Assembly: GCF_015711015.1 (NCBI RefSeq)
Contig: NZ_CP064653.1
Span: 3,410,001 to 3,474,000, forward strand
Length of the DNA stretch: 64,000 bases
Source: Methylomonas sp. LL1
GTDB lineage: Bacteria; Pseudomonadota; Gammaproteobacteria; Methylococcales; Methylomonadaceae
Direction of reading: 5' to 3'
The notes beneath the pieces were generated by a model. The model made no database searches and was not told the origin of the DNA. It saw only the letters and a program-made list of their open reading frames with translations. Of this stretch, positions 52,749-61,526 are shown in pieces (positions within the stretch are counted from its first letter, which is position 1; every line of letters starts with the position of its first letter). Made by a program: the position numbers and the translations under genes.

Positions 52749-53495
52749 TTATTGGCCGAGACCGGCGGGTAGGTGTTGAGCGCCTTCGAAACGGGTGCCG
52801 GTGGTGATGGCATTAGTGAAAATCGCATCATGTAACTTGGTGGACGACAAGTTGGCGCCGCTCAAATCAGCTCCGGTCAGGTTGGCACCATCCATTTCCG
52901 CCGAAAACAAATCGGCATTTTTCAGATTGGCGTTGTTCAATTTGGCGTGTTTGAGCATAGCGCGGCCGAATTGGGCATTACTAAGGTTGGCGCCGGTTAG
53001 ATTGGCGCCTTTCAGATTGGCGCGCATCAAACCCATCGACTGATTTTTCATATCCGCGGCCCAATTGGCATTGCTGACATTGGCGTTGGTGAAATTGGCC
53101 CCCTCCATCACCGCAATTACTCGGCTACCGCTGAAGTTGGCATTGCTGGCATCGGCATGCATCATACTGACCCCGAAAATACTGGTATTGGCCAGATTGG
53201 CGCCGACCAGTTTGATATTGGTCATCACCGTCAAATCCAGATTCAGCCCCGACAAATTGGTGCGGCTGAAATTGGCCCGCCGCAGATCGGCGCCCCATAA
53301 ATCGGCGTGCCGAAAATCCAGCCCGGACAAGTCCAGATCGGTCAAATCCTTACGCCGCAGCGGAGCCGGATGGTCCTTATCGGCTTTTGCCAATAACTGC
53401 TCGACCTGCTGACGAGTCATCTCGGCGGCCTGCGCCAATGGAATGCCTAGTGCTAGCAGAGCCAGCACCGCCGGGATTTTACTAAACGGTCTCAT
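52749..53495 (-). CDS. Exported pentapeptide-repeat protein
   Basis: A 248-residue protein with a signal peptide (MRPFSKIPAVLALLALGIPLA, 1-21) and then more than 25 A(D/N)LxX pentapeptide repeats from about residue 50, such as ANLTGADLSGANL. These build a right-handed quadrilateral beta-helix, here placed in the periplasm. ATG 53495 with AGGAGG is chosen over the longer frame to 53543. Function unknown; some such proteins mimic DNA but export argues against it. Confidence 0.88.
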   Translation of the reverse strand: MRPFSKIPAVLALLALGIPLAQAAEMTRQQVEQLLAKADKDHPAPLRRKDLTDLDLSGLDFRHADLWGADLRRANFSRTNLSGLNLDLTVMTNIKLVGANLANTSIFGVSMMHADASNANFSGSRVIAVMEGANFTNANVSNANWAADMKNQSMGLMRANLKGANLTGANLSNAQFGRAMLKHAKLNNANLKNADLFSAEMDGANLTGADLSGANLSSTKLHDAIFTNAITTGTRFEGAQHLPAGLGQ

Positions 53496-53555
53496 ATAAC
53501 CCTCCTGATAAGGATATGTTTTAAAATGTAGGGCCGAATCCATTCGACCAACTGG

Positions 53556-54422
53556 TTAAACATAGGCTACCAACAAACCGATAAAAACCGCCAGACCAAA
53601 CCAATTATTATTCAAAAATGCTTTGAAACAATCGGGTTTATGAAAATGAAAAATCAATTTTTGCTGGTATAGCGAAAACCCGCCGGCAACCAGCAAACCC
53701 AGATAATACGGCCAATTTAAATGCTGCATCAGGCCCACCGCAACCAGCAACATCATTATGATGAGTTGCAAAGTGGCGGTTATTTCCCGCACCCGCTTGC
53801 CGAACAGAATCGCGGTGGATTTGACCCCGATTTTCAAATCATCGTCGATGTCGACCATGGCGTACATGGTGTCGTACACCAGCGCCCATAGCAGCACCGC
53901 CAGATACAGCATCCAGCCGACTGTTGGAATTTCGTTGGTTTGCGCGGCAAACGCCATCGGTATCGCAAAGCCAAACGCAGCGCCCAGATAAGCCTGCGGC
54001 AGATGGGTAAAGCGCTTCATGAAAGGGTAACTGGCCGCTAGAAAGGCGCCAATAAAAGACAGGGCGATGGTATAGAGATTCATCAATAATACCAACCCAA
54101 ACGCAGTCAGGCACAGCACCGCAAAAACGATCAGCGCTTCTTTCGGCGTAACCTTGCCGGCGGCAATCGGCCGCAGCTTGCAACGGTCGACATGCGGATC
54201 GAAATCCTTGTCGGCGTAGTCGTTGATCACGCAACCGGCGGCACGCATCAGTACCACGCCCAGCACGAACACAGTTAATACCAGCAAATCGGGTTTGCCA
54301 TTGCCGGAGATCCACAAGGCCCACAATGTCGGCCAAAGCAGAATCAAAATACCGATGGGTTTATCGAAACGGGCCAGGAGCCAGTATTGGTGGAGGCGGT
54401 CGTTGAGTGTATTGGGAAACAT
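53556..54422 (-). CDS. ubiA: 4-hydroxybenzoate polyprenyltransferase
   Basis: A 288-residue integral membrane prenyltransferase of ubiquinone synthesis. Two Asp-rich motifs bind the prenyl diphosphate: NDYADKDFD (about 67-75) and the DIDDDLKIGVKS segment. About nine helices. Length matches E. coli (290). No ubiC is adjacent. It is the last core gene before the accessory operon. Confidence 0.95.
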   Translation of the reverse strand: MFPNTLNDRLHQYWLLARFDKPIGILILLWPTLWALWISGNGKPDLLVLTVFVLGVVLMRAAGCVINDYADKDFDPHVDRCKLRPIAAGKVTPKEALIVFAVLCLTAFGLVLLMNLYTIALSFIGAFLAASYPFMKRFTHLPQAYLGAAFGFAIPMAFAAQTNEIPTVGWMLYLAVLLWALVYDTMYAMVDIDDDLKIGVKSTAILFGKRVREITATLQLIIMMLLVAVGLMQHLNWPYYLGLLVAGGFSLYQQKLIFHFHKPDCFKAFLNNNWFGLAVFIGLLVAYV

Positions 54423-54453
54423 ATTGGAATTGATAGTAAGCTGGTAAAAGCTT

Positions 54454-55350
54454 TTAAGCTAAAGAGCTGGAGCTTATTTCGTCTATTAGGTTTACCAGCT
54501 CTTCATCTATTTGTCCTATCGATGCGATTATGTTGGCAAGGCAACCGCGCATTTCATCCCAATGATCGAAGCTATTAAGACCCAAATTGGTGGAGATGTA
54601 GCGGCACAAACGCATCAGACTCTTTTTTCCGTCCAAAATACGCGTTAGCCTTTCCCAGCGCTCCGCAGGATTGACATTGCTCCGATCAAATGACCTAATT
54701 TTTTCGGCATCGTTACTAATATCGGGACAAGCAGGAGCAGGAAATTGTCTTTTTAGAAATTTATCGATTTCCTGGGATAAATCTGAACCGGATGGAATAT
54801 TGGTTCCAAAAGCCGGGCTCGGTGATTTTTGGCCGTTTGCGACAGAATAGGTCGTCAACGCAGTTACTTGAATAATGTCGTCAACTTCCACTAAAAATGT
54901 TTCGGCGGAAATATCTGGTGTCGGAGAACGAGAGATTCTTCTCGAAACTTCGTAGGCGAAGGCCTCCGGTTGCAATAAATAATTTTCCAATTCCCAACGG
55001 CGTAATACGTGAATATTTTCTCCATAAGGGTCAGAGGCATGGAATTTGGTATCGTCCGCCTCCCAAAATAAATCAAGCTTGGCATCGGATAGTAAAACGT
55101 CGCGATCGACAATGCCGTAAGCCTCGATTTTTTGACTGTTTGCTTCGGCGACTTTATTAATTACCGCCATACACCCGCCACCACCCGATTGTTCGCCTTC
55201 CGCGCTCACAAAACGCAATTTATCCTGTTTGTGACTAAACCAATGCTCGCTGAAGATACGCACATCCTCCGCCGACTCCAAATAGACTTTGATCCCACCT
55301 TCGTATTTTGCGTCAACAACCGATGTTTCAACTTTTTTAAAACTCGCCAT
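54454..55350 (-). CDS. DUF4435 (TOPRIM-like) protein, AriB-like
   Basis: A 298-residue protein. VYLESAEDVRIFSEHWF (22-38) supplies an acidic Glu, GIVDRDV (79-85) a DxD pair, and WELENYL (119-125) the family's WE-ENYL motif; together this is the DUF4435/OLD-type TOPRIM signature. In PARIS the AriB effector is a DUF4435 nuclease held by the AriA ATPase and released by phage triggers. Here it follows an AriA-like ATPase gene by only 4 bases, and is the last gene of the accessory operon. Nuclease activity is inferred. Confidence 0.8.
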   Translation of the reverse strand: MASFKKVETSVVDAKYEGGIKVYLESAEDVRIFSEHWFSHKQDKLRFVSAEGEQSGGGGCMAVINKVAEANSQKIEAYGIVDRDVLLSDAKLDLFWEADDTKFHASDPYGENIHVLRRWELENYLLQPEAFAYEVSRRISRSPTPDISAETFLVEVDDIIQVTALTTYSVANGQKSPSPAFGTNIPSGSDLSQEIDKFLKRQFPAPACPDISNDAEKIRSFDRSNVNPAERWERLTRILDGKKSLMRLCRYISTNLGLNSFDHWDEMRGCLANIIASIGQIDEELVNLIDEISSSSLA

Positions 55351-55354
55351 AGTG

Positions 55355-56545
55355 CTATCTCAAATCCGTTTCTTCGATGAGTTCGCCGCCCAAATAGAGA
55401 CTTTCTCTTTCCTGGCCCATGGTCGCGGTAAATCGCCGTAATATTTCAATGGAATGGGTGGTCAATATCACCGTAAAACCAGGGTTATCCTTGGCTAGTT
55501 TTTCCAAGGCGTTATATAAACGGTGTTGCCAGCGAATATGTAAATGAATATCCATTTCATCGATCAAAATAATGGTGTTGCGGGTGCTGTGGGCTCCCAT
55601 GCGCAAAAACAGATAAGCCAAACTTTTTTCGCCGCTGCTCAATCTGTCTAGCCGATGGGTTTGGTTATTACCGGTATCGATAATGGCTTCGGGCGGATTC
55701 CGCCGCACTCCCTTTAATAACTTTGGCGTACCATCAAATAATTCTTTATTGATCCACTCTTGGGCTTTTTCAAACGAACCGTTATCGAGCCATTTAAGCC
55801 AAACCAACAAATTGTCCAGCGAGTTCTTCCAATAAGCGCTATGCGCTTCGAAAGCATGAACAGGCTGATAATTCCAATGGTTAGGTGTTGAAATACTACG
55901 TTCGTTTACGAACTGGGCCGTTTGCGGAATGCAGTCGTGATTGTCGTTATTCGGGTAGGGAATATCCCGGTAAGCGGAAAAATATAAAACGGTCGGCAAA
56001 TGAAACGACGGTTGCAGAAAGTTATCCTCTGGTGCCGTTTCGCTGGCAGCACGGAGAGTCGCAAGTAAATCTTGTAACAGATCATCGCTTTTCAGCGCGA
56101 TGCCTTCGTACCTTCCAGGAACCGGACTGCGAAATCCGGCCTTGTGCCAACTCTCGGCATTAAAAGTTTGCAGTTGATCCGGCGACCATGGATTTAAAAA
56201 CGTTTCTTCACCAATAACGCCAGCCAAAACCGATAACACAATACCGATATTTCTACCTTGCCAGCGCAACCTAACCCAAAAATCCAGTTGCGCCCGGCCG
56301 TCGCGTTTGTCTAAATCCTCATGACCGTAGCTGTCGATAGTCTTTTTGCCCAACAGATTCATCAGGCACGAGAAGGTTTCCAGCGATGTGGTTTTGCCCA
56401 AGCCATTGGGCGAAACCATCATGAAGAAATTACAAGGATGATTGTTGTTGTCGGTGAAATCGACTTTATAAAAGCTTTGGAAAGGCCCCACCCGATCCAG
56501 TGTCAAAAGTAAGGGTTTAAATTCATAGATTAATAGGTCGTCCAT
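55355..56545 (-). CDS. ABC/OLD-type ATPase, AriA-like
   Basis: A 396-residue SMC/ABC-head ATPase without a long coiled coil. Walker A SPNGLGKT (45-52), signature LSSGEKSLAYLF (302-313), Walker B IILIDEMDIH (325-334) and H-loop TTHS (362-365). It carries no fused nuclease domain; instead the TOPRIM part is the next gene, as in the AriA-AriB pair of PARIS and unlike fused OLD/GajA. It starts 24 bases after the translocase gene. Role as threat-sensing scaffold is inferred from PARIS. Confidence 0.82.
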   Translation of the reverse strand: MDDLLIYEFKPLLLTLDRVGPFQSFYKVDFTDNNNHPCNFFMMVSPNGLGKTTSLETFSCLMNLLGKKTIDSYGHEDLDKRDGRAQLDFWVRLRWQGRNIGIVLSVLAGVIGEETFLNPWSPDQLQTFNAESWHKAGFRSPVPGRYEGIALKSDDLLQDLLATLRAASETAPEDNFLQPSFHLPTVLYFSAYRDIPYPNNDNHDCIPQTAQFVNERSISTPNHWNYQPVHAFEAHSAYWKNSLDNLLVWLKWLDNGSFEKAQEWINKELFDGTPKLLKGVRRNPPEAIIDTGNNQTHRLDRLSSGEKSLAYLFLRMGAHSTRNTIILIDEMDIHLHIRWQHRLYNALEKLAKDNPGFTVILTTHSIEILRRFTATMGQERESLYLGGELIEETDLR

Positions 56546-56569
56546 TACATGCTCCTTATTTTGAATAAA

Positions 56570-58066
56570 CTACCGGCAATAATGCGCAATGGCTTGGGCG
56601 ATGTTGTCGTCAGTCAGTTTGGCACCGTGTAAGCGTATCGGATCCGGCTTATCGGTTAATTTAACTAACATATCGCCTTTACCCAATAAGGCTTCCGCGC
56701 CTTTGGTATCCAAGATAATGTTGGACTCGGTGTGTTTCTGCACACGCAATGCGATCCTGACCGGAATATTACTTCGCAACAAACCGCTAAACGTCGCGGA
56801 ATCCGGTCTTTGTGTGGCAAGAATCAAATGTATGCCGGCGGAACGGGCCTTTTGCGCCAATCGTACCAGCGGAGTTTCGAGATCGCGAGATTGCATCAAA
56901 AGGTCGGCCAACTCCTCTACAACCGCGACGATGCGCGGCATCTGTATTTTTTGGCTGGCCTCTTCATAATTTCTGACACCCAGCTCGATGAAATGCTGGT
57001 TACGCGCCTCCATTTCATCGACCAAGGCATTGAGAATGTCGGCGGCTTCAACGATATTTCTGCCGATTTTACCGCCGAACAAATTAGCCAGTTTGCCATA
57101 AAGGGAAAACTCTGTGCCTTTGGGGTCGATCAAGGCCAGCTGGACTTGGCTGGCAGTTAAGGTCAGTAACAGTGAACAAAGCACGCTGTGCAAGCATACG
57201 GTTTTACCGCTGCCGGTCGCGCCGGCAATAAGGATGTGCGGTGCTTCGGCTAAATCCATTGAAAAATCGTCGCCCAAAACAGTACAGCCCAGCCAAATCG
57301 GCAATTTTTCCGGTCGTTTTGTTATAGCCCATTCGCTAAGGCGTTGAGCCGGCACGATCCGCCAGAATTCAGGGTTTCTAGGGATGTAAAGATTGGCGAT
57401 ACCCGCTTCAGAACCGAGTTCCAAGGTAATACTGTCGTCAGGAACGCCGAGCCGAAACGATAATTTGCCTAAACCTTTTTTCAGCAGGTCCAGATGATGG
57501 ATATTGGCAAGATAAAGCGCATATTTGTTAAGACGTATGCCTTGTTTAGTTTCTTTGATTTCTGCAGTTAAACCGATTTCTTTCAACGCTGCTTCCAAGT
57601 GTTCCTGTTCGACTTGGGTGTCGGCAAGATTTTCATTCATTACTGATGAATCGGAAATCAGCTCTTCGCGTAACCAATGAATAAAACTATGGCCGCGATT
57701 CCAACTGGTTCGGATTTCTCTCAAGCCCCGGCGAATATGTCGTTGTAACAGCTTCTTATAGCGGGCATCTGCGTTGAATAAATCTTCGTTGTGATAAACG
57801 CTCAATACCACCCGAATTGCGTCATCGAAGTCTAAGCCTCCGTCGTTTTTGGTGTTACCGAACCCGGTGACTTGTTCCAACGAGTATTCGGAGCCCCTGC
57901 CGACCAACGTATCCAAATCATCACTAGGCGGAGTATTGATTGACAACGATTTGGCAAGAGCCAGTCTTAACACCCGATATTTCGGTGCTTTAGGCGTACG
58001 AAAACCATAGGTCTTAACCTGTTCGATGATATTTTCGTCATCGTGACTTGTATAAATGTCAGCCAT
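56570..58066 (-). CDS. DndE-like domain fused to FtsK-type DNA translocase
   Basis: A 498-residue protein. Residues about 22-120 follow the DndE pattern: YRVLRLALAKSL, SEYSLEQVTG, a DDAIRVVLSVYH helix, then LLQRHIRRGLREI, corresponding to the small nicked-DNA-binding protein DndE. From about 250 it is an FtsK/HerA motor: LGCTVLGDDFSMDLAEAPH, Walker A GATGSGKT (282-289), Walker B RIVAVVEELADLL and ATQRPDSATFSG. There is no membrane domain and no FtsK gamma domain. Overlaps the dndD-like gene by 8 bases. The DndE assignment is from pattern memory and needs a profile search. Confidence 0.75.
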   Translation of the reverse strand: MADIYTSHDDENIIEQVKTYGFRTPKAPKYRVLRLALAKSLSINTPPSDDLDTLVGRGSEYSLEQVTGFGNTKNDGGLDFDDAIRVVLSVYHNEDLFNADARYKKLLQRHIRRGLREIRTSWNRGHSFIHWLREELISDSSVMNENLADTQVEQEHLEAALKEIGLTAEIKETKQGIRLNKYALYLANIHHLDLLKKGLGKLSFRLGVPDDSITLELGSEAGIANLYIPRNPEFWRIVPAQRLSEWAITKRPEKLPIWLGCTVLGDDFSMDLAEAPHILIAGATGSGKTVCLHSVLCSLLLTLTASQVQLALIDPKGTEFSLYGKLANLFGGKIGRNIVEAADILNALVDEMEARNQHFIELGVRNYEEASQKIQMPRIVAVVEELADLLMQSRDLETPLVRLAQKARSAGIHLILATQRPDSATFSGLLRSNIPVRIALRVQKHTESNIILDTKGAEALLGKGDMLVKLTDKPDPIRLHGAKLTDDNIAQAIAHYCR

Positions 58067-60092
58067 GGCGATATTCCTTACCCGGCGTTACACATACGAC
58101 TTCGGTGTTTTCCCCGTCAGGGTTGTGTAGATGAAACTCTCGATAAATATAGGGTTCGAGTAATCGGTGTTTGCGTTCATCTAGCTCCGAGTCTGTTGGC
58201 AACAAAATGACCTGTTTGGCTGCAGTGGGGTAATAACGACTCAGCAAATTATCCTGATGCTGCTTATCGATACGACCCAAAGGCGTATCGATAATCACCG
58301 GCAATTGTCTGCCGCAAGCATCCTTTAAAGCCCACAATAAGGCAGTGGCCGCAAGCTGTTTCATCCCAGCAGAGATGCTGCTCATAGCAACCGGCGCGCC
58401 AGTTACGTCCAGATAGTGCAGTTGAAAAAACTCGTCGATTTTGGTTTCCGCGATCAAGTGGTTGGAATCCAGCAGGCTACCCAGGTGTTGGTTAAAAAAC
58501 TTTTCCAGTGCACCGCGTTGCTGTTCCTTGAGCTTTTGTTTGTAGGCGGCTAACAGCCGTTGCATTTTATCCAGCAACTCGATGCGCGCCCGACCTTGTT
58601 CGGATTGGCGCGCCTGTTTACGCAATTCGCTAATTCTCTCTTCCAGCGGCTTAAGGTCTCGCTCGATGATCGATAACTTGTGCAGAACATCTCTTTCTTC
58701 GTCTTTAAGCTTAAAAATGTCTTCCTGCTGACGAGCTTGCTGGTCGTGCAACTGTTTTAATTGTTGTTTGTTATCGTCGGAAAGCTGTCGCACTTCCAGC
58801 AAGGTTTTGTCAATCTCACTAATGATGGTATCGGCGCGCAATGCCTGCGTTAAATCATCTCGTAAACTGGCTTCAGGAGTGTATCGGGGTGTATAAGCCG
58901 TCAACATGGTTAACAACTTTTTGGCGCGTTCGGTGTCCAGACGGAACGGCATATTCTCGTTCTCGTCAATATCTCGAGAATCGAGGAGTTTGGTTATGCG
59001 CTTTTGGTAAAAGATGACTTGCGATTCGCTAAGCCGATATTCCGGGTAGGGCGGTGTGGTAAAAATTTCCTTCAAGGGCTCGCGTAACGACAGCAACATC
59101 TCCGATGTGGCACCGCGTTGTTCGTTAGCGCAATTTTCCACGGCCGGCAAGGCTTTTTGCGCGAGGTTTGCATTCAAACGCAGAAATGCATCGCGCTCGA
59201 ACGCTTCGGACAAGCCGGTTAGCGCTTGTTCCAGATTATTGAGTTCGGCTTGCTTTGAAACTTCGAGTTTGGCGTTGTTTTCGATGGTACTCTGGCCACT
59301 AAGTATCTGGATTTTTTGCCGGGTATCGCGTAATTCGTCTTCAAGAGTATCAATATTGGAATGAACGGATTGTTTTTGGCTCTGTAACTCTTCACGCTGA
59401 ATCAATAACGCCCGATTTTGGCTTTCGGCCTCATTTAAACGCTGCTTGATGTCTTTTGCAATGAACTCGCTTTCGACATTTCGCTTCAGCTCTTTCAAGC
59501 ATATATTGAGATTGTCGGCTGAACGAATATTGAGTAACAGCTCCATTTTTTCTATCTGCTGATTGCGATTGGCCTCGGCTAAGTAACCGATTTCCTCGGC
59601 GTCAAAAAAAAAGAACGGAATGTAATCGAGTGGCAACAAGCCTGACAGATATTGCTCAGCAGCATTATCGGTTAATGGCGCGTGAAAAGGGGCTTTAACG
59701 GTTAGCTGATTTTGGTAATTGTCGTTATTTAAATTCCAGTTGCGCTCTAGAGCGATTTCGCGATGGTTTTCGTCCAGCAGAATGGCTGAAACTGAGCAAT
59801 TAAAATGGCCTTCGCTTTTGGCTCGATGATTCAAGATACCCCACCAGTCTTTGTCACCCAACACAAAGCCTTTTTCGCGTGGCGGTTTGTCACGTTGAAC
59901 ACTCTGACACAACTCCTTGGTCACACCCCCGAACAATAACTTAACGCCATTTAGAAAACTGGTCTTACCAAAACCGTTACGCCCCATAATAACTACAATA
60001 TTGCCATCATGATCGGGATCAGGGGCTAAATCGAAGGTTCGAGGACCGTAATAGGAAAAAATATTGTTGAGTGTGAGGCTTTTAAAGATCAT
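58059..60092 (-). CDS. dndD: DndD-like SMC-family ATPase
   Basis: A 677-residue protein. N-terminal half-head MIFKSLTLNNIFSYYGPRTF with Walker A GRNGFGKT (37-44); FFFFDAEEIGYLAE, typical of DndD; a long coiled coil (about 200-300 and 430-540); then the C-terminal half-head with ISAGMKQLAATALLWAL and Walker B VIIDTPLGRIDKQHQ. DndD acts with DndC in DNA phosphorothioation and may supply nicking or structural ATPase activity. Overlaps the 72-residue gene by 4 bases and the translocase gene by 8. Confidence 0.88.
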   Translation of the reverse strand: MIFKSLTLNNIFSYYGPRTFDLAPDPDHDGNIVVIMGRNGFGKTSFLNGVKLLFGGVTKELCQSVQRDKPPREKGFVLGDKDWWGILNHRAKSEGHFNCSVSAILLDENHREIALERNWNLNNDNYQNQLTVKAPFHAPLTDNAAEQYLSGLLPLDYIPFFFFDAEEIGYLAEANRNQQIEKMELLLNIRSADNLNICLKELKRNVESEFIAKDIKQRLNEAESQNRALLIQREELQSQKQSVHSNIDTLEDELRDTRQKIQILSGQSTIENNAKLEVSKQAELNNLEQALTGLSEAFERDAFLRLNANLAQKALPAVENCANEQRGATSEMLLSLREPLKEIFTTPPYPEYRLSESQVIFYQKRITKLLDSRDIDENENMPFRLDTERAKKLLTMLTAYTPRYTPEASLRDDLTQALRADTIISEIDKTLLEVRQLSDDNKQQLKQLHDQQARQQEDIFKLKDEERDVLHKLSIIERDLKPLEERISELRKQARQSEQGRARIELLDKMQRLLAAYKQKLKEQQRGALEKFFNQHLGSLLDSNHLIAETKIDEFFQLHYLDVTGAPVAMSSISAGMKQLAATALLWALKDACGRQLPVIIDTPLGRIDKQHQDNLLSRYYPTAAKQVILLPTDSELDERKHRLLEPYIYREFHLHNPDGENTEVVCVTPGKEYRHG

Positions 60093-60307
60093 TCCATTTC
60101 TACGAGTTTATTCCTAAAGGCGGATTCCAGGACTTTTTTCAGTTCGCCGGTTAATTCAGTTTTGCTGCCCCATAGGCTCAAATCAGGGTATTTCTGCATT
60201 AAAACAGCCATGTCCTCAGCAATTCCCAATGGAACTTGATGCTCCTTGGCCAGAGATTTAAGTAATTCAGTTGATTGATTTAGTGAGTTTTGTGCAATAT
60301 CTTCCAT
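60089..60307 (-). CDS. Small protein between dndC and dndD
   Basis: A 72-residue, mostly helical soluble protein (MEDIAQNSLNQSTELLKSLA..., ending NKLVEME). ATG 60307 is chosen because AGGGAA lies just upstream; the longer frame to 60373 would overlap dndC by 94 bases. It overlaps dndC by 28 and dndD by 4 bases, so it is translationally coupled to both. It is not DndE by pattern. I recall small proteins annotated in this position of Dnd-like loci, but I know no function. Confidence 0.72.
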   Translation of the reverse strand: MEDIAQNSLNQSTELLKSLAKEHQVPLGIAEDMAVLMQKYPDLSLWGSKTELTGELKKVLESAFRNKLVEME

Positions 60308-61419
60308 GGTTCCCTGCCAAATTGTTCTGCGATTATAAAAGCGCTGTCCATAATATCGAAGTCGGTAGTCCATTGTTTCTGAATCTCCACGATTTCTTCA
60401 TCTGAAATCAAGGGTTGACTGACCTCTTTTTCCGCCTCTAACAAACGTTGCAACATTTCTTTACGCGTCGAGGCAATAAAAGGCCCGTGACCTTCGGTAC
60501 CGTTTCTTCTAACCGGACTACGCCGGGATTCGTCTTCTCGAATCTCTTTCAACCAATTCCGGTAATCGTTGAGCGGTTTCATCCATTCCTCGCCGTTTTC
60601 GATAAAACTTTCCATCGATTTATCGGTTTTAACGACAGTGCAAGTCCAGCAGCCGAAACGGCTGCCGCCGCAAGAAGGTGTGTTTAAATCCATCACCACC
60701 GGACATTCACCGCCGTTCGCCTGCCGGTACAAGTCCAGCATAAAGTCGTGACTACCGCCCCACGGCGGAGGATTGTTGGTAAACAGATATTCCCAGACAT
60801 CGTCGCTGGTCCAATCCGCTATTGGGGCTAACACCAAGGCATTAGCAATTTCATGATGCGGGTTCAATTTACGGCTGCTCAACTCCCTCTTACCCATGGT
60901 ATAAGAACGCTGACTACTTTCCGAGGTGCGAGTACCCAGCAATAAAATCACGCTGCCGAATTCAGCAATCACATTTTCAATTGCTGTCTGCATGGGTTTG
61001 ATTTTCATCTTGGACGTACACCAACGAAACCAACGCGTCGGCGGCGGATAACCTTTACCGATCAAGTTAAACCAAAAGCTCTGTTCGACAGTGGGTTGTG
61101 CCAACTCGGCATGTATCGGCAGATCGTTTGCTGCCGCGTGTAGACTGATTTCCTTAATGCGCTGATCCAGATAGCTTTCCACATTGGGCGCTTCCACTCG
61201 GGTATCGGAAGCGATAACAAACACCGGTTTCCGCTGTTCTTTTTCCAAAGAATAGATCAGTTCATACACAAGCTGCAGAACCAACGTTGAATCTTTGCCG
61301 CCGGAATAGGCGACAACCCAAGGCCGGTTGTCGGCAAGATAATTACTCAGTAGCAATTCTTTGCTCAACTCCACATGAGAGGTTTGCTGGTCGGTTATGG
61401 AGTGCGCGGTTTTTGCCAT
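60280..61419 (-). CDS. dndC: DndC-like DNA phosphorothioation sulfurtransferase
   Basis: A 379-residue PAPS-reductase/ATP-pyrophosphatase protein. The P-loop is YSGGKDST (38-45). Cys134 (RWC), Cys239, Cys250, Cys257 and Cys260 (SCGGSRFGCWTC) give the iron-sulfur site. DndC activates DNA with ATP and delivers sulfur to replace a non-bridging phosphate oxygen. It is shorter than typical DndC (around 500), mostly at the C-terminus. It heads the accessory operon, 107 bases from hldE. No dndA neighbour: a housekeeping cysteine desulfurase such as IscS would have to supply sulfur. Confidence 0.88.
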   Translation of the reverse strand: MAKTAHSITDQQTSHVELSKELLLSNYLADNRPWVVAYSGGKDSTLVLQLVYELIYSLEKEQRKPVFVIASDTRVEAPNVESYLDQRIKEISLHAAANDLPIHAELAQPTVEQSFWFNLIGKGYPPPTRWFRWCTSKMKIKPMQTAIENVIAEFGSVILLLGTRTSESSQRSYTMGKRELSSRKLNPHHEIANALVLAPIADWTSDDVWEYLFTNNPPPWGGSHDFMLDLYRQANGGECPVVMDLNTPSCGGSRFGCWTCTVVKTDKSMESFIENGEEWMKPLNDYRNWLKEIREDESRRSPVRRNGTEGHGPFIASTRKEMLQRLLEAEKEVSQPLISDEEIVEIQKQWTTDFDIMDSAFIIAEQFGREPWKILHKTH

Positions 61420-61526
61420 TAATTTGCTTTGTAATTAAAATTCTTTAGCCATTTTAACCTTTTAGAGTGGCGTTCGCCATGGACCTCCAATTTCAAAGGA
61501 TTTCGACATTTAGTATCCGCAACCGA

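Noticed and set aside
54423-54470. Attachment site or direct repeats bounding the accessory operon
   Set aside because: I compared 54423-54470 with 61420-61526 and saw no convincing repeat, tRNA or integrase; the mode of acquisition is not visible.
54454-56545. Gabija or classical OLD nuclease assignment
   Set aside because: In those the ATPase and TOPRIM domains are fused; here they are separate genes with a DUF4435-type TOPRIM, closer to AriA/AriB.
60089-60307. Calling the small gene dndE
   Set aside because: Too short and lacks the H-x-x-R-G-I/L end and central pattern of DndE, which instead appear in the N-terminus of the translocase.
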